Shown here piece by piece: positions 1 through 11,424 of a stretch of 64,000 nucleotides of DNA. Source of the stretch: Panulirus ornatus (taxonomy: Eukaryota; Arthropoda; Malacostraca; Decapoda; Palinuridae); NCBI RefSeq assembly GCF_036320965.1, contig NC_092289.1:21772278-21836277 (forward strand), written 5' to 3'. The translations under genes were made by a program, and so were the position numbers. The notes below the pieces were generated by a model. It was not told the origin of the DNA, searched no databases, and saw only the letters and a program-made list of their open reading frames with translations. Numbering within the stretch: the first letter of the stretch is position 1; each line of letters starts with the position of its first letter.

Positions 1-420
1 TATTAAGAGTGAAATCAGACAAATCAAGTCTTGAGTAACTTGACAGATCAAGATTATCAAGGTCTTTGATAATTTTGAACACCTGGACTGGATAACCTCT
101 TGAAGATTTATTTCCCAGCTTTGTATCATCAGCGAATTTTGATATCTCGCAATGCAGCCCATTATCAATATCATTATTCTATATAAAAGAGAACCAGTCC
201 CAAAAGTGACCCTTGTGGCACTCCACTTATTATGTCTAACTACTCTGTGGCTTGAGCATTAATCACAACTCATTGTTTATGGGAAGTCAACCAATTTCCT
301 ATCCACCGAAGTGCAACCACATCAACGCCATGTGACTTACTTTTTGTTAGTAATTTTTGATGCTGAACCTTACTGAATGCTTTTTGAAAACCTAAATGTA
401 AATCTAAAGTATAAAAAACA
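1..420 (-). mobile_element. Degenerate CR1/L2-like non-LTR reverse transcriptase fragment
   Basis: Read on the minus strand with a few stops, it shows the RT core in order: a FQKAFSKVQHQKLL-like block, WIGNWLTSHKQ, SGVPQGSLLGLVLF, then KFADDTKLGNKS. Several in-frame stops and a frameshift mark it as dead. It lies in the INO80C intron downstream of exon 3. Confidence 0.8.
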
Positions 421-625
421 AAAATAAACTGAACAAAAGAAATATGAGTATATTCTCCCTTCTATAAAAGGAGACAATATTATTGATCTAAATTTTTTCC
501 AAGGGCTTTACATATACATATGTACATATAACTGGTAAGACTTTTTGTTATACAATTACCTTAACAAGGGTGACTGCTGTGATGTTAATGCTTAATAGTA
601 AAGAACTGTACGAAAAGATACTTAC

Positions 626-693
626 AGGAAGTCCAGAAACATCAGAGTATTTCTTAGCAGGGGTGAAGGCAGGTGGTGCATCAATACTGCTGT
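626..693 (-). CDS. INO80C: INO80C coding exon 3 (start of YL1-C domain)
   Basis: Acceptor cttttgcag just above 693 and donor gtaagta beginning at 625. The exon is 68 nt, phase 1 in and phase 0 out. It completes Tyr and encodes SSIDAPPAFTPAKKYSDVSG followed by LP. The next exon should begin with the conserved continuation of the YL1-C domain; none is seen in 1-620. Confidence 0.92.
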
Positions 694-1543
694 CTGCAAA
701 AGCATATTCAAATGAAAATTTTGATATCTTGGTGCAGCACATATTATAAATATGTGGATTATCATAGCAAAAATTCTTACTGATTATGGTGACCTTAGTT
801 AATATACAATCTTCTTTCTTTGAAAAATTTGAAAAAATAGTCAAAACAAAAGTTTCATATATAAAACTATATGTAACTATGTTACTACAAGATCCTTCGT
901 GTACCAGAACCAGCCTATATCATTAGCAATTAATAATAAACATACAAACTTGGGACACCCTACCACAAACACCATCAGGAGAAATATATCAAGATTGATA
1001 AAATAATTTGCTGTTCAATACCTAATGTCAAACTTCCTTGCCAATCTTTATAGGTCACTCAGCCCTTACCAAAGCAGATATGATACTCGGAAATAGGAAA
1101 ATCTACCACATGACAGCTAGACACTGAGTGTGAACGAATGTGGCCTTTTTTTGTCTGTTTCCTGGTGCTACCTTGCTGAAGTGGAAGGGTAGTGATGCCA
1201 TTTCCTGTGTGGCAGGGTAGCAACAGGAATGGACGAAGGCAAGTAAGTATGAACATGTACATGTGTACATATATATGTCTGTGTATGTGTATGTATGTAT
1301 ATGATGATATGTGTATGTATGTACGTATATGTGCATGTATGGGTGTTTATGTATACTTCCCACGTATTCCCTGCATGTCGTAGAAGGCGACTAAAAGGGG
1401 AGGGAGCGGGGGGCTGGAAATCCTCCCCTCTCTTTTTTTTTTCAATTTTCCAAAAGAGGGAACAGAGAAGGGGGCCAGGTGAGGATATTCCCCCAAAGGC
1501 CCAGTCCTCTGTTCTTAACGCTACCTCGCTAACGAATAGTTTG

Positions 1544-1624
<81 letters not shown>

Positions 1625-1853
1625 CCCTGGGGATAGGGGAGAAAGAATACTTCCCACGTATTCCCTGCGTGTCGTAGAAGGCGACTAAAAGGGAAGGGAG
1701 CGGGGGGCTGGAAATCCTCCCCTCTCATTTTTTTTTTTTCCAAAAGAAGGAACAGAGAAGGGGGCCAGGTGAGGATATTTCCTCAAAGGCCCAGTCCTCT
1801 GTTCTTAACGCTACCTCGCTAATGCGGGAAATGGCGAATAGTACGAAAAAAAA

Positions 1854-1942
<89 letters not shown>

Positions 1943-3040
1943 AGGTTTGCGGCAGGGGTGTGTGATGTCTCCATGGTTGTTTAATTTGTTTATGGATGGG
2001 GTTGTTAGGGAGGTGAATGCAAGAGTTTTGGAACGAGGGGCAAGTATGAAGTCTGTTGGGGATGAGAGAGCTTGGGAAGTGAGTCAGTTGTTGTTTGCTG
2101 ATGATACAGCGCTGGTGGCTGATTCATGTGAGAAACTGCAAAAGCTGGTGACTGAGTTTGGTAAAGTGTGTGAAAGAAGAAAGTTAAGAGTAAATGTGAA
2201 TAAGAGCAAGGTTATTAGGTACAGTAGGGTTGAGGGTCAAGTCAATTGGGAGGTGAGTTTGAATGGAGAAAAACTGGAGGAAGTGAAGTGTTTTAGATAT
2301 CTGGGAGTGGATCTGGCAGCGGATGGAACCATGGAAGCGGAAGTGGATCATAGGGTGGGGGAGGGAGCGAAAATTCTGGGAGCCTTGAAGAATGTGTGGA
2401 AGTCGAGAACATTATCTCGGAAAGCAAAAATGGGTATGTTTGAAGGAATAGTGGTTCCAACAATGCTGTATGGTTGCGAGGCGTGGGCTATGGATAGAGT
2501 GGTGCGCAGGAGGATGGATGTGCTGGAAATGAGATGTTTGAGGACACTGTGTGGTGGGAGGTGGTTTGATCGAGTAAGTAACGTAAGGGTGAGAGAGATG
2601 TGTGGAAATAAAAAGAGCGTGGTTGAGAGAGCAGAAGAGGGTGTTTTGAAATGGTTTGGGCACATGGAGAGAATGAGTGAGGAAAGATTGACCAAGAGGA
2701 TATATGTGTCGGAGGTGGAGGGAACGAGGAGAAGAGGGAGACCAAATTGGAGGTGGAAAGATGAAGTGAAGAAGATTTTGTGTGATCGGGGCCTGAACAT
2801 GCAGGAGGGTGAAAGGAGGGCAAGGAATAGAGTGAATTGGATCGATGTGGTATACCGGGGTTGACGTGCTGTCAGTGGATTGAATCAGGGCATGTGAAGC
2901 GTCTGGGGTAAACCATGGAAAGCTGTGTAGGTATGTATATTTGCGTGTGTGGACGTATGTATATACATGTGTATGGGGGTGGGTTGGGCCATTTCTTTCG
3001 TCTGTTTCCTTGCGCTACCTCGCAAACGCGGGAGACAGCG

Positions 3041-3077
<37 letters not shown>

Positions 3078-6000
3078 TGTGTGTGTGTGTGTGTGTATAT
3101 GAGTGGATGGGCCATTCTTCAGTAAAAATACCACAATATCAACATTGGACAAGATAACCTCACAAGCAGTGATCGCATTCCCATGATAGTCACTATATCA
3201 ACCACTTCAATCATTCCTGGTACACAATAGCGAGCTACCCTGAAGGCCAAGTGGAACCTATTCTGTAGAATAATTAAAAATGATCCCCCCAATACCAACC
3301 TTGAGGGGAACTAAAATGATGAAACAGACAAGGTACTAGACAGGTACAGTAGTATGAAACCCACGAAAGTATAATTAGCTGCAATCCCCATCAACAGATA
3401 CATCATACCCCCTGCCCATGCAAGAAATAATAGAAGTGAGTCAGCCCCAGGAAAAAATAAGATAGATGAAAAGCAAATCAGCACACTAACTCCACAGAAA
3501 CTTCAATATCTTCAAAGCATCTGCAATCTAAGCTAAGCAAAGGATACTTTCCATGAAGGTTCAAAGAGGCCAACATAACAATGATACCAAAACTAGGAAT
3601 GCTAGAAACAGACTCGAAGAATTGCTGCCCTATTTCCCTCCTTCTAGTAGAAGTCCCATGAAAACTTTTTGAAAGAATTATAAAACTTAGGTTAAGAGAC
3701 GCCTTGAAAACAAGAGCCTCTATATCTATCTATCCATGAATCTACATCTGACACCCATTCCCTTTGGGAATTCCCTCATGGGTGTGACCCTGGCAAAAGA
3801 GTCTCTGTAACTGGTGAACACCAATGCTGCTTCTTAGCCTTTCGTGCCTCACTCTTAACATGTCACCGACAGAAGGCAGCTCTAGCACAGTGTTTTCAGA
3901 GGCTCTCAATGTTCCTACCAGCCACTTCTACCAAATGTGTCAACCTAATGTTCCAACCTACTACTTCTAAGCTCCTGTCTAATATTCCTATCTACTACTT
4001 CTGTCTATTGCTCCTACCTATTGGCCAAAAGGCAGGGGTAGTACACAGCACTCACCACAAAATTCTAGTCACAAAGAATGAGATGTGTGAGTTTTGTCAA
4101 GTGTTGTGTGACGGAAAATTTGTATGTTTGCGGTTGGAATGCCAACAGTCCACGTGTGGGTGAAGCAGAAAGAAAAGACTGGCACTTGAGTCAAAGGAGT
4201 GCAGCTTGACAAACAATGAAGTGCTAGCTCACTTTGCAGTTGTCACTAACCCTCTTAATACCAAGGTGGGTAGTGCCGGTAATATACCTCTTCAGTTGGT
4301 GACTTCCTAACGACTCCTACTTACTACAGCCTCTGTAACCCAATCAATATGTCATATGGCTATAAGATACAAATCTGACATTCTAAAAGCTAAAAGCTAT
4401 TGTCACAGTGTAAAGAGCCCACTAGCAACTGTAATCAAGGCTGTATGGTGGAAGGTGGAGCAAATGAGCAATTAGGTTAAGTTGTCAGCTTGTGCCACTT
4501 CACCATACTACTGTTGGTCCCATCTGATGAATATTAGCCAAAGGGGATGAATCTTTGTGGATACACCCTAATTAGGGAGCAAACTGGAGTACTAATCTTC
4601 ATAAAGCAATGCTTTCTCAGATGCTCATAAGGCTCTGTCAGTGGTGATAAACAGTTTCATCTACATTTTATGACTATAATATCACTTTTTAATAATCACT
4701 ATAATACCTGAGACAGTTTCTAAGTAGCTGTAGCTTACAGAAATTAATGGCAAGACTACATAATGTATAATGAGCAAAACAACTTACAATGAACAGAGTC
4801 ATGTGGCCAGGTATATGTCCGTTCTAGGGAAATGATCTGCTTCAAGTTTCGCCATCCTCTCTTTTTGCTACTCCGGAAGGCAGTATGCTGGTCAGTGGAG
4901 ATCAAAAAGCACATATCAGTGTAATGCAAAAACTTTAGTTACAATGGGCATATAAAATGATTATCTCTTTATCTATGCATATTAATGGTTATATGTGAAG
5001 CAATAACCAACTGCTTGAAATCTAACATGGAATACCACAGCAAATATAAAATGTCAAAAGAAAAAGCTGTGCTCATATCTGTAAATAAGTAAAGGTTTAT
5101 ACATAAAAACTTATATGAATATGCATGCAATTATGCTTTTTTTCATACAATACACTATTTCCCGCACAAGAGAGTAGGAACAGATGCCCAAGCCTTATAG
5201 AAAAAAATCCTCCACTGGCCCCTTCCTCTGTTCCTTCTTTTAAAAACAAATACAGTAGGAGAGGAATTCCAACCCTCAACTCCCACCCCATGCAATTACC
5301 TTCTACAATATGCAGGAGATACAAGGCAGTATTCTTTATATCATATTCTGCCACAATATGGGAAAGGAGTTCTACAATAGTGGGATGCCATCAATGAATA
5401 TTCTGTAGTCTTGTAAATTTTCAAGCATTTCTAAGTATCTATTGTTTCTAAAGTTAACATAATCTGTTCATTCAATATTTTGTTGAAACAAAAGATCTTT
5501 ATGTCATCCTAACTTGTTTCTTGCTTAGTGTGCACACCCTCTTATGGCTATATATATTTTCACATTAGAAAGAAGAGTAATGCCTAACTTATCAAATTGA
5601 TTCACAGTCTTCAAGGTCACAATATTGTCTCCAGAACATCATGTTTTTGCTAAATGGAGAGCATCTTACTAAACAAGTTCCTATATCTGACAGAAACAAC
5701 TTTTTAACCAATGCTTTTGGATTGGTTGACTGTTACCAACTGTCTTTCTCATGATGAAATTAAAAGGAGAAATCTGTTGAGTGGCATGAAGCAGTTGTTA
5801 AACCATTGAAGTAATACTATATCAATTAGTGAGTTTGGGTACAAGAAAAATACTGAAGTGGTCTGGAAGTTACCTTCAAGACAGGAAAGCATCTCACATC
5901 ATATGCCTCATTAAATATGCCTGATAGTATACTGCTGGATTAATGTAACTCCTGGCAGCAGAGGAGTATAAGTTTAAGAGAGCATATCAAATGTAAAAAT

Positions 6001-7720
6001 GTTTCAACTGGTTGAGTAATGTATATAATTCTGTTTACAAAATTATGTTCTAAATAATAGAAATAACATACTCAGGAGAGATCTTTTTCAAATGTACATT
6101 GTATGCAAGGATGGCCAAAAAAAAGAGTTAAGTGTGTCTTGTTCTTTTATACAATATGTGTGCAATAATGACTCAAAACTAAAGTGGTTATTCATCAAAC
6201 TAAAACTCTGGTATTTTCCTTGATTATAATGGTTATCATTTACATAAAAATTATCTTCCATAAGTTTCCCATAAATCTAACAGACTAAAATGAAGGGTAA
6301 AGCAATATGAAGGAAAATGGGGGATTCAAGTACTGAACATAAACCATACAACTAAACTTATGTTATACAGTAGTCTGTTTTTCAATATCAATAAATACAA
6401 TGGAAACAAACACAACCTAATCTCATCTAAATTGGTGTTATTGCTGTAATGAAAATGAAGATGTTTTCTGTCCAAACTTGGATAATAGTGTATCCTATTT
6501 CCCAAAACATTATCAAAGGATACTGTAAAACTTGAGCCTGATGAACATGATTACACATTTTCCATAAGCTTCAAAATCTTTCTTAAAAGTGTCACAGGAT
6601 AACTATCAAAGATAACATCTATCTTACAATTAAAAATCACTAAACTGAATAGATAGTGGTATAAAAGAAGAATATTCATTAAACTCATATCATCCAAAGG
6701 TGTATTCTGAATGGAATTTGTAAAAAAGTACCCAAAGTAATTTGCACTCCTTTTTACTATCCAATAAAAATGAAAAACTTCTAAGTGGGCAGGGCGTTGA
6801 AGATGAAAGAAAATGTGGTATTATATGATGTAAAACAATGTATATGATTTATAGAAATTTACAAACCCTACAAAAACTTTCCCTAAGGGTGATATTTACC
6901 GTATTTTCAATGTTATTTTAGGAATAGGTCATACACTTGGTGTAGCCATATGTACTCATGTAGGCATCAAAAGTAAGATTTTTTAATCATCTTATATAAA
7001 AGGCATAAACACAATTTAATTAACTGTTTCACAAGTCAAAAGAGGCTAAAATAAATGCATTACGAGAATAATTCTTTGTAATTTTGGATGAAAGCAATGA
7101 AAACAGCCTTATTCTTAACCCTTTGGACATGCTCTTTGAATGCGATCAAATAAATTTCCAGTATTATCTAAGCCAGTATTTAACTTCTACCTACAGTGGC
7201 AGAAAAATATTTCCACAGTATGGTGTTCAATGATAACCATCTAGCCAACTGGTGCACGGGGAAAAAAATTGGAACGGGTGTAAAGACACCCAGACTGTCA
7301 TTATAATATGCACAGAAATTGCCCTTATCTTTATCATCTTTTCTGTACATTTTCAGATAATATGACATTTTTGTGATGGAAGAACTGTTTACATCACCTT
7401 TCATGTGGCACAGTACAGCAATAGTACACTAATAACGTAAAATACTGATTTTTACGTCATGACCAACCCTTAAAGGAAAGTTCCCTTGAGGACTGGTGCG
7501 CTATTAATAAAATATTATCCCATCAGAAGTATGACACAACTGATGACAGTCCACCAACCCATCAGAAATATGACGCCCGGTAACACGTTACCCACCCATC
7601 AGAAGTAAGCCATTCAATGACATGTTCTATGGCTCTCTGTCCTACCTGGAACTCGGGGTTTTTGAACACTGGAGCTTTCTTTTCCTCCTTCTCTTCAACT
7701 ACGTCTTCTGTCGTAACCAT
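626..7720 (-). CDS. INO80C: INO80 complex subunit C (Ies6-like), 5' three coding exons, 3' end off window
   Basis: Subunit of the nuclear INO80 ATP-dependent chromatin remodeller, carrying a YL1 C-terminal-type domain. Three exons join in frame on the minus strand (7720-7646, 4887-4788, 693-626) and give 81 residues. Conserved landmarks are PVFKNPEF near residue 17, a basic segment RSSKKRGWRNLKQI at about 30-43, and SSIDAPPAFTPAKKYSDVSG at about 60-79. These align in order with the animal INO80C family (family pattern FKxPxF, KNxxWKNLKQI, SIDAPPxFxPAKKYSDVSG). Introns are 2.8 and 4.1 kb with GT-AG ends. The rest of the YL1-C domain must lie left of base 1. The N-terminus is shorter than in vertebrates, so an additional upstream start cannot be excluded. 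Identification is from recalled family motifs and is strong because three separated exons match collinearly. Confidence 0.9.
1088..1355 (+). mobile_element. RTE-like LINE 3'-UTR fragment
   Basis: Carries the family 3'-UTR landmarks: 'acatgacagctag', 'actgagtgtgaacgaatg', 'tttcctggtgctacctt' and 'ccatttcctgtgtggcaggg', followed by a TATG/TGTA-rich stretch. It is diverged from the fresh copies and has no coding part. Confidence 0.65.
1356..1621 (+). mobile_element. SINE-like repeat copy 1, poly(A)+(TA)n tail
   Basis: Starts 'acttcccacgtattccctgc', passes 'gtcgtagaaggcgactaaaa' and 'gagcggggggctggaaatcc', and ends 'aacgctacctcgctaacgaa'. A long A run (about 1544-1578) and (TA)n to 1621 follow. 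The body is noncoding; an open frame across it continues into the A run and is not a gene. Confidence 0.8.
1621..1925 (+). mobile_element. SINE-like repeat copy 2, poly(A)+(TA)n tail
   Basis: A longer copy of the same repeat in tandem, beginning 'ttatccctggggatagggga' directly after the (TA)n of copy 1. The tail 'cgctacctcgctaatgcggg' is at 1809-1828, followed by 'aaatggcgaatagtacg', an A run and (TA)n to about 1924. The two units sit head to tail, separated only by the microsatellite. Confidence 0.85.
1942..3060 (+). mobile_element. RTE-like LINE, 5'-truncated, intact RT C-terminal half
   Basis: Begins directly after (TA)n(TG)n with [20 protein letters not shown], then [12 protein letters not shown] (catalytic FADD box), [31 protein letters not shown] and [14 protein letters not shown]. 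It ends at TGA 2862-2864 with no internal stop over about 300 codons. A shortened 3' UTR ends at 'cgctacctcgcaaacgcggg' (3013-3032), 'agacagcgg' and a poly(A) run. The endonuclease and RT N-terminal half are missing. Lack of stops suggests a young insertion. Clade assignment (RTE-like) is from motif style only. Confidence 0.9.
3061..3098. repeat. Poly(A) followed by (TG)n tail
   Basis: The A run closes the LINE copy and passes into (tg)n; ordinary retroelement tail microsatellite. Confidence 0.8.
3130..3720 (+). mobile_element. Degenerate Jockey-like endonuclease/RT junction fragment
   Basis: In plus frames with stops and shifts the segment reads SDRIPMIVTIS (endonuclease C-terminal SDHxPxxxxIS block), later an RT entry block resembling the family pattern 'IPKPGK...YRPISLL...KLFERII..RL' (seen as MIPKLGMLETDSKNCCPISL in shifted frames, then ENFLKEL). 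Long dead; part of the INO80C intron 2 content. Confidence 0.6.
3720..4170 (+). repeat. Dispersed repeat family Q, copy 1 (internal 'gttcctacctactact' units)
   Basis: Contains 'ggtgtgaccctggcaaaaga', 'cagtgttttcagaggctctc', then degenerate repeats of cytosine/thymine-rich 'ttcctacctactactt' type and 'ggccaaaaggcaggggtag'. The same order appears on the opposite strand at 45085-45370, and its 5' part recurs near 41110-41170. No coding content recognised. Confidence 0.6.
4170..4787. other. INO80C intron 2 remainder, nothing recognised
   Basis: AT-rich unique-looking sequence without recognisable exon, RNA gene or element. Confidence 0.6.
4788..4887 (-). CDS. INO80C: INO80C coding exon 2
   Basis: Acceptor gaccag at 4893-4888 and donor gtaagt beginning at 4787. 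The exon is 100 nt, phase 0 in and phase 1 out. It encodes the basic HTAFRSSKKRGWRNLKQI segment and ends in the first base of a Tyr codon completed by the next exon. Confidence 0.9.
4888..7645. other. INO80C intron 1, nothing recognised
   Basis: About 2.8 kb of AT-rich intron. Short open frames at 5097-5397 and 7180-7404 show no family motif and no splice context. Confidence 0.6.
7646..7720 (-). CDS. INO80C: INO80C coding exon 1
   Basis: ATG at 7720-7718, 25 codons, ending CAG|gtagga (donor 7645-7640), phase 0. The segment is Glu/Lys-rich and then reads APVFKNPEFQ. The 5' UTR and promoter upstream (above 7720) are not delimited. Confidence 0.85.
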
Positions 7721-9139
7721 TTCATAAACTGTGGACCAAAACTAATTACTGGTTTGAAAACTCTGTTCGGAAGGTTTGTTTACCCTGTTATTTCAACCGT
7801 AAAATTCAATAGCGGAAAATAAACTGTTGCAAAAGAGTTTAATATGAAAATATCATTCGCCAAACAAAACCTTTGGAAATCATATTTTTTGAAATGGAAA
7901 CGTTATGTCTTTAAGAATTATATGTATAAAGACACTGTTTTCACTAGAGGTTACTTCCCCCGGTCAGCCTGCAACTAGACGCAAGCAATAAGTAGTTCAA
8001 TCTGAGGTTATTATTATTGTGTTTGTTGCCGTCTTGTTAACTATTTATGACATTTTTATCGTTATTTATACCTCACAGTTAAACCTCGCAACTTATGTCT
8101 TATAAGATACGTGAACCGAAGGTTTAACATCACTGTTATTGTTTTAATGTTGCTGTGCTTGCACGAAAATGACGACATTTGTCAAGGTATTAATAGCTAT
8201 ATTCAGTTTCTCAAGACATATATTATCCACTTTGGTACTTTTAAATAGACAAAAACAGAAATGCTTATGATAGTTATTCATATGTTCAGTGAAAAAATTA
8301 TACTTGAATAGTGTACTTTACCATGTAATTGATGCCTAAACTACAAATAAATTAAAGCTAGAGTCAATAAACTCGAGTTAGACACATAAATAATCCGCCA
8401 GGCCTGTTCAAAGTCAGTTACCTGTAAGTGCAGATATACTTTAGTGGTGGGGCAAAATACCAATGATCATATAAGTAATTCATGCAAGTTAAAAGTGTTC
8501 CGTCTATAGCTATCACGTTCAAGTATTTTTTTGTTTTTTGGTAAGGTTGTGGGAATTTAGATTGTGAAGTATCATTAATAATTTTTTGTAATGTTTACTG
8601 TCTTTCGAGAGACAAGCAGGTGGTATTTTTTTCATATTGTTTCTTGCGACAAGTATGGGTTACAAATATCAGGGAAAATGAATAGTTAATGTACAAATAG
8701 GGCAAAATTTTTTAGAAATCAATAAAACTTGTGAAAACCATGAATAAATTCCCCAAACATATAACATCAACATTGTTTTCATGTTGTTTTGGAAAAAATG
8801 GATTATAATGGGCTCATGTTGATATCTAGTTGCTTGAACTGTTCATCAATTGCAGTTACATTCAAAGATAAACCAGCGACTTTTAGTTCATATTCTTACC
8901 TTATTACAGGAAGGAGTGGGTGGTATTGTATCACTTTAGCTTTGCATCACTATTAGTTTTGTACATTACTTGTGTTGTGCATTAGCATAGTTGGGTTTAT
9001 AGAATAAAATAAAAGTAGCAGAGCATGATTTACAGCATTTATGAATATTTCTGTTGGACAATATTAACCCACTGCCTGTGGCTGTTCTAAATATTTTGAG
9101 TGTCTTTACTATGGCTTTTCCAATAATTTTAGAAGTTTT
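7721..9139. other. Upstream flank of INO80C, no gene seen
   Basis: Should contain the INO80C 5' UTR and promoter on the minus strand; no defined TATA/Inr pair or second gene could be supported. Bases 7500-7620 hold three short copies of a 'cccatcagaagtatgac'-like string. Confidence 0.5.
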
Positions 9140-9930
9140 GCCACCCCCTGCATCAGCGAGGTAGCACCAGAAAAACAGACAAAAAAGGGCAGATTCCTTC
9201 ACACTCAGTCTCTAGCTGTCATATGTAATGGATTGAAACCACAGCTCCCAATCCACATCCAGGTTCCAGAGACCTTTACATGGTTTACCCCAGACATTTC
9301 ACATGCCCTGGTTCAATCCATTGACAGCACGTTGACCCCAGTATACCACATCATTCCAATTCACTTTATTCCTTGGCTGCTTCTCACCCTCTTGAATGTT
9401 CAGGCCCCAATTGCTTACTATCTTTTTCGCTCCATCCTCCCTCCTCCAATTTGGTCTCCTGCTTCTCCTTGTTCCCTACAACTCTGGCATATATATCCTC
9501 TTTGTCAACCTTTCCTCACTTATGCTCTCCATATGTCCAGACCATTTCAACATCCACTATTCTGCTCTCTTAACCACACATCTCTTTTACCCTTTCATTA
9601 CTTACTCGATCAAACCACCTTCCACCACATCCTCACACATTTCATTTCCAGCTCATCCACCCTTCTCTGTACAACTCTATCTATAGCCCATGCCTTGCAA
9701 CCATATAATATTGATGTAATTTCATTTCCCTCAAACATACCCAATTTTGCTCTTCGAGACAACATTCTTTCCCTCCAAACTTTCTTCATTGCTTCTAGAA
9801 CTTTCGCTTCCACCCTCACCCTATGACTCACCTCAGCTTCCATGGTTCCATTCGCTGCAAAATCCTCTCCTAGATATCTAAACCACTTCGCTTCCTCCAA
9901 TTTTTCTCCATTCAGACTTACATCCCATAT
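9140..9930 (-). mobile_element. RTE-like LINE, older copy with RT C-terminal part and partial 3' UTR
   Basis: On the minus strand, 9930-9610 reads [20 protein letters not shown] and then a segment with [20 protein letters not shown]. The rest of the RT C-terminus is shifted. The 3' UTR follows (9230-9140, with the reverse of 'tctctagctgtcatatgtaa'), stopping at a 'gcgaggtagcaccag' motif. Substitutions and frameshifts make it older than its neighbours. Confidence 0.8.
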
Positions 9931-9943
9931 ATATATATACATA

Positions 9944-10111
9944 TGGGAGCGGGGGGCTGGAAATCCTTCCCTCTCATTTTTAATTTTCCGAAAGAAGGAA
10001 CAGAGAAGGGGGCCAGGTGAGGATTTCCTTCAAAGGCTCAGTCCTCTTTTCTTAAAGCTACCTCATTAACGTGGGAAATGGTGAATAGTATGAAAAAATA
10101 TATATATATAT

Positions 10112-10195
<84 letters not shown>

Positions 10196-10200
10196 TTTTT
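9944..10200 (+). mobile_element. SINE-like repeat copy 3 with A-rich and (TA)n tail
   Basis: 5'-truncated copy starting 'gggagcggggggctggaaat', through 'gaacagagaagggggccagg' to 'agctacctcattaacgtggg', then a short A run and a long (TA)/(CA) tract to about 10195. It separates two minus-strand LINE copies. Confidence 0.8.
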
Positions 10201-10210
10201 TTTTTCTTTT

Positions 10211-11358
10211 TTTTTTTGTCGCTGTCTCCCGCGTTTGCGAGGTAGCGCAAGGAAACAGACTCATTCTCTCCATGTGCCCAAACCATTTCAAAACACCATC
10301 TTCTGCACTCTGCACTCTGCACGCTCTTTTTATTTCCACACATCTCTCTTACCCTTACGTTACTTACTCGATCAAACCACCTCACACCACACATTGTCCT
10401 CAAACATCTCATTTCCAGCACATCCACCCCCCTGCGCACAACTCTATCCATAGCCCACGCCTCACAACCATACAACATTGTTGGAACCACTATTCCTTCA
10501 AACATACCCATTTTTGCTTTCCGAGAAAATGTTCTCGACTTCCACACATTCTTCAAGGCTCCCAGGATTTTGGCCCCCTCCCCCACCCTATGATCCACTT
10601 CCGCTTCCATGGTTCCATCCGCTGCCAGATCCACTCCCAGATATCTAAAACACTTTACTTCCTCCAGTTTTTCTCCATTCAAACTTACCTCCCAATTGAC
10701 TTGACCCTCAACCCTACTGTACCTAATAACCTTGCTCTTATTCACATTTACTCTTAACTTTCTTCTTTCACACACTTTACCAAACTCAGTCACCAGCTTC
10801 TGCAGTTTCTCACATGAATCAGCCACCAGTGCTGTATCATCAGCGAACAACAACTGACTCACTTCCCAAGCTCTCTCATCCACAACAGACTTCATACTTG
10901 CCCCTCTTTCCAAAACTCTTGCATTCACCTCCCTAACAACCCCATCCATAAACAAATTAAACAGCCATGGAGACATCACACACCCCTGCCGCAAACCTAC
11001 ATTCACTGAGAACCAATCACTTTCCTCTCTTCCTACACGTACACATGCCTTACATCCTCGATAAAAACTTTTCACTGCTTCTAACAACTTTCCTCCCACA
11101 CCATATATTCTTAATACCTTCCACAGAGCATCTCTATCAACTCTATCATATGCCTTCTCCAGATCCATAAATGCTACATACAAATCCATTTGCTTTTCTA
11201 AGTATTTCTCACATACATTCTTCAAAGCAAACACCTGATCCACACATCCTCTACCACTTCTGAAACCACACTGCTCTTCCCCAATCTGATACTCTGTACA
11301 TGCCTTCACCCTCTCAATCAATACCCTCCCATATAATTTACCAGGAATACTCAACAAA

Positions 11359-11361
<3 letters not shown>
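10211..11361 (-). mobile_element. RTE-like LINE, most complete RT core in the window, internal deletion
   Basis: Minus strand from 11357: [58 protein letters not shown] (motif A), [44 protein letters not shown] and GVRWFDRVSNVRVREMCG. No stop occurs over about 360 codons, up to 'GHMEN'. The sequence then jumps (near 10260) to the LINE terminal tail 'gtttccttgcgctacctcgc', with a T-rich tract (poly-A on the minus strand) at about 10198-10218. About 0.6 kb of RT C-terminus and 3' UTR is lost relative to the copy at 11422-12790. Confidence 0.9.

Positions 11362-11421
<60 letters not shown>
11362..11421. repeat. (TA)n microsatellite between head-to-head LINE copies
   Basis: About 60 bp of pure TA forms the centre between the minus-strand copy (ending 11361) and the plus-strand copy (starting 11422). 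Confidence 0.95.

Positions 11422-11424
<3 letters not shown>

Noticed and set aside
1295..1636. 113-codon plus-strand frame
   Set aside because: Runs through a noncoding SINE-like body into poly-Lys from the A run and Ile-Tyr from (TA)n.
2348..2823. Antisense frames of 83-150 codons over LINE copies (also at 11844-12319, 23406-23890, 37832-38243)
   Set aside because: Exact shadows of the RT C-terminus; they recur at every copy and carry no family motifs.
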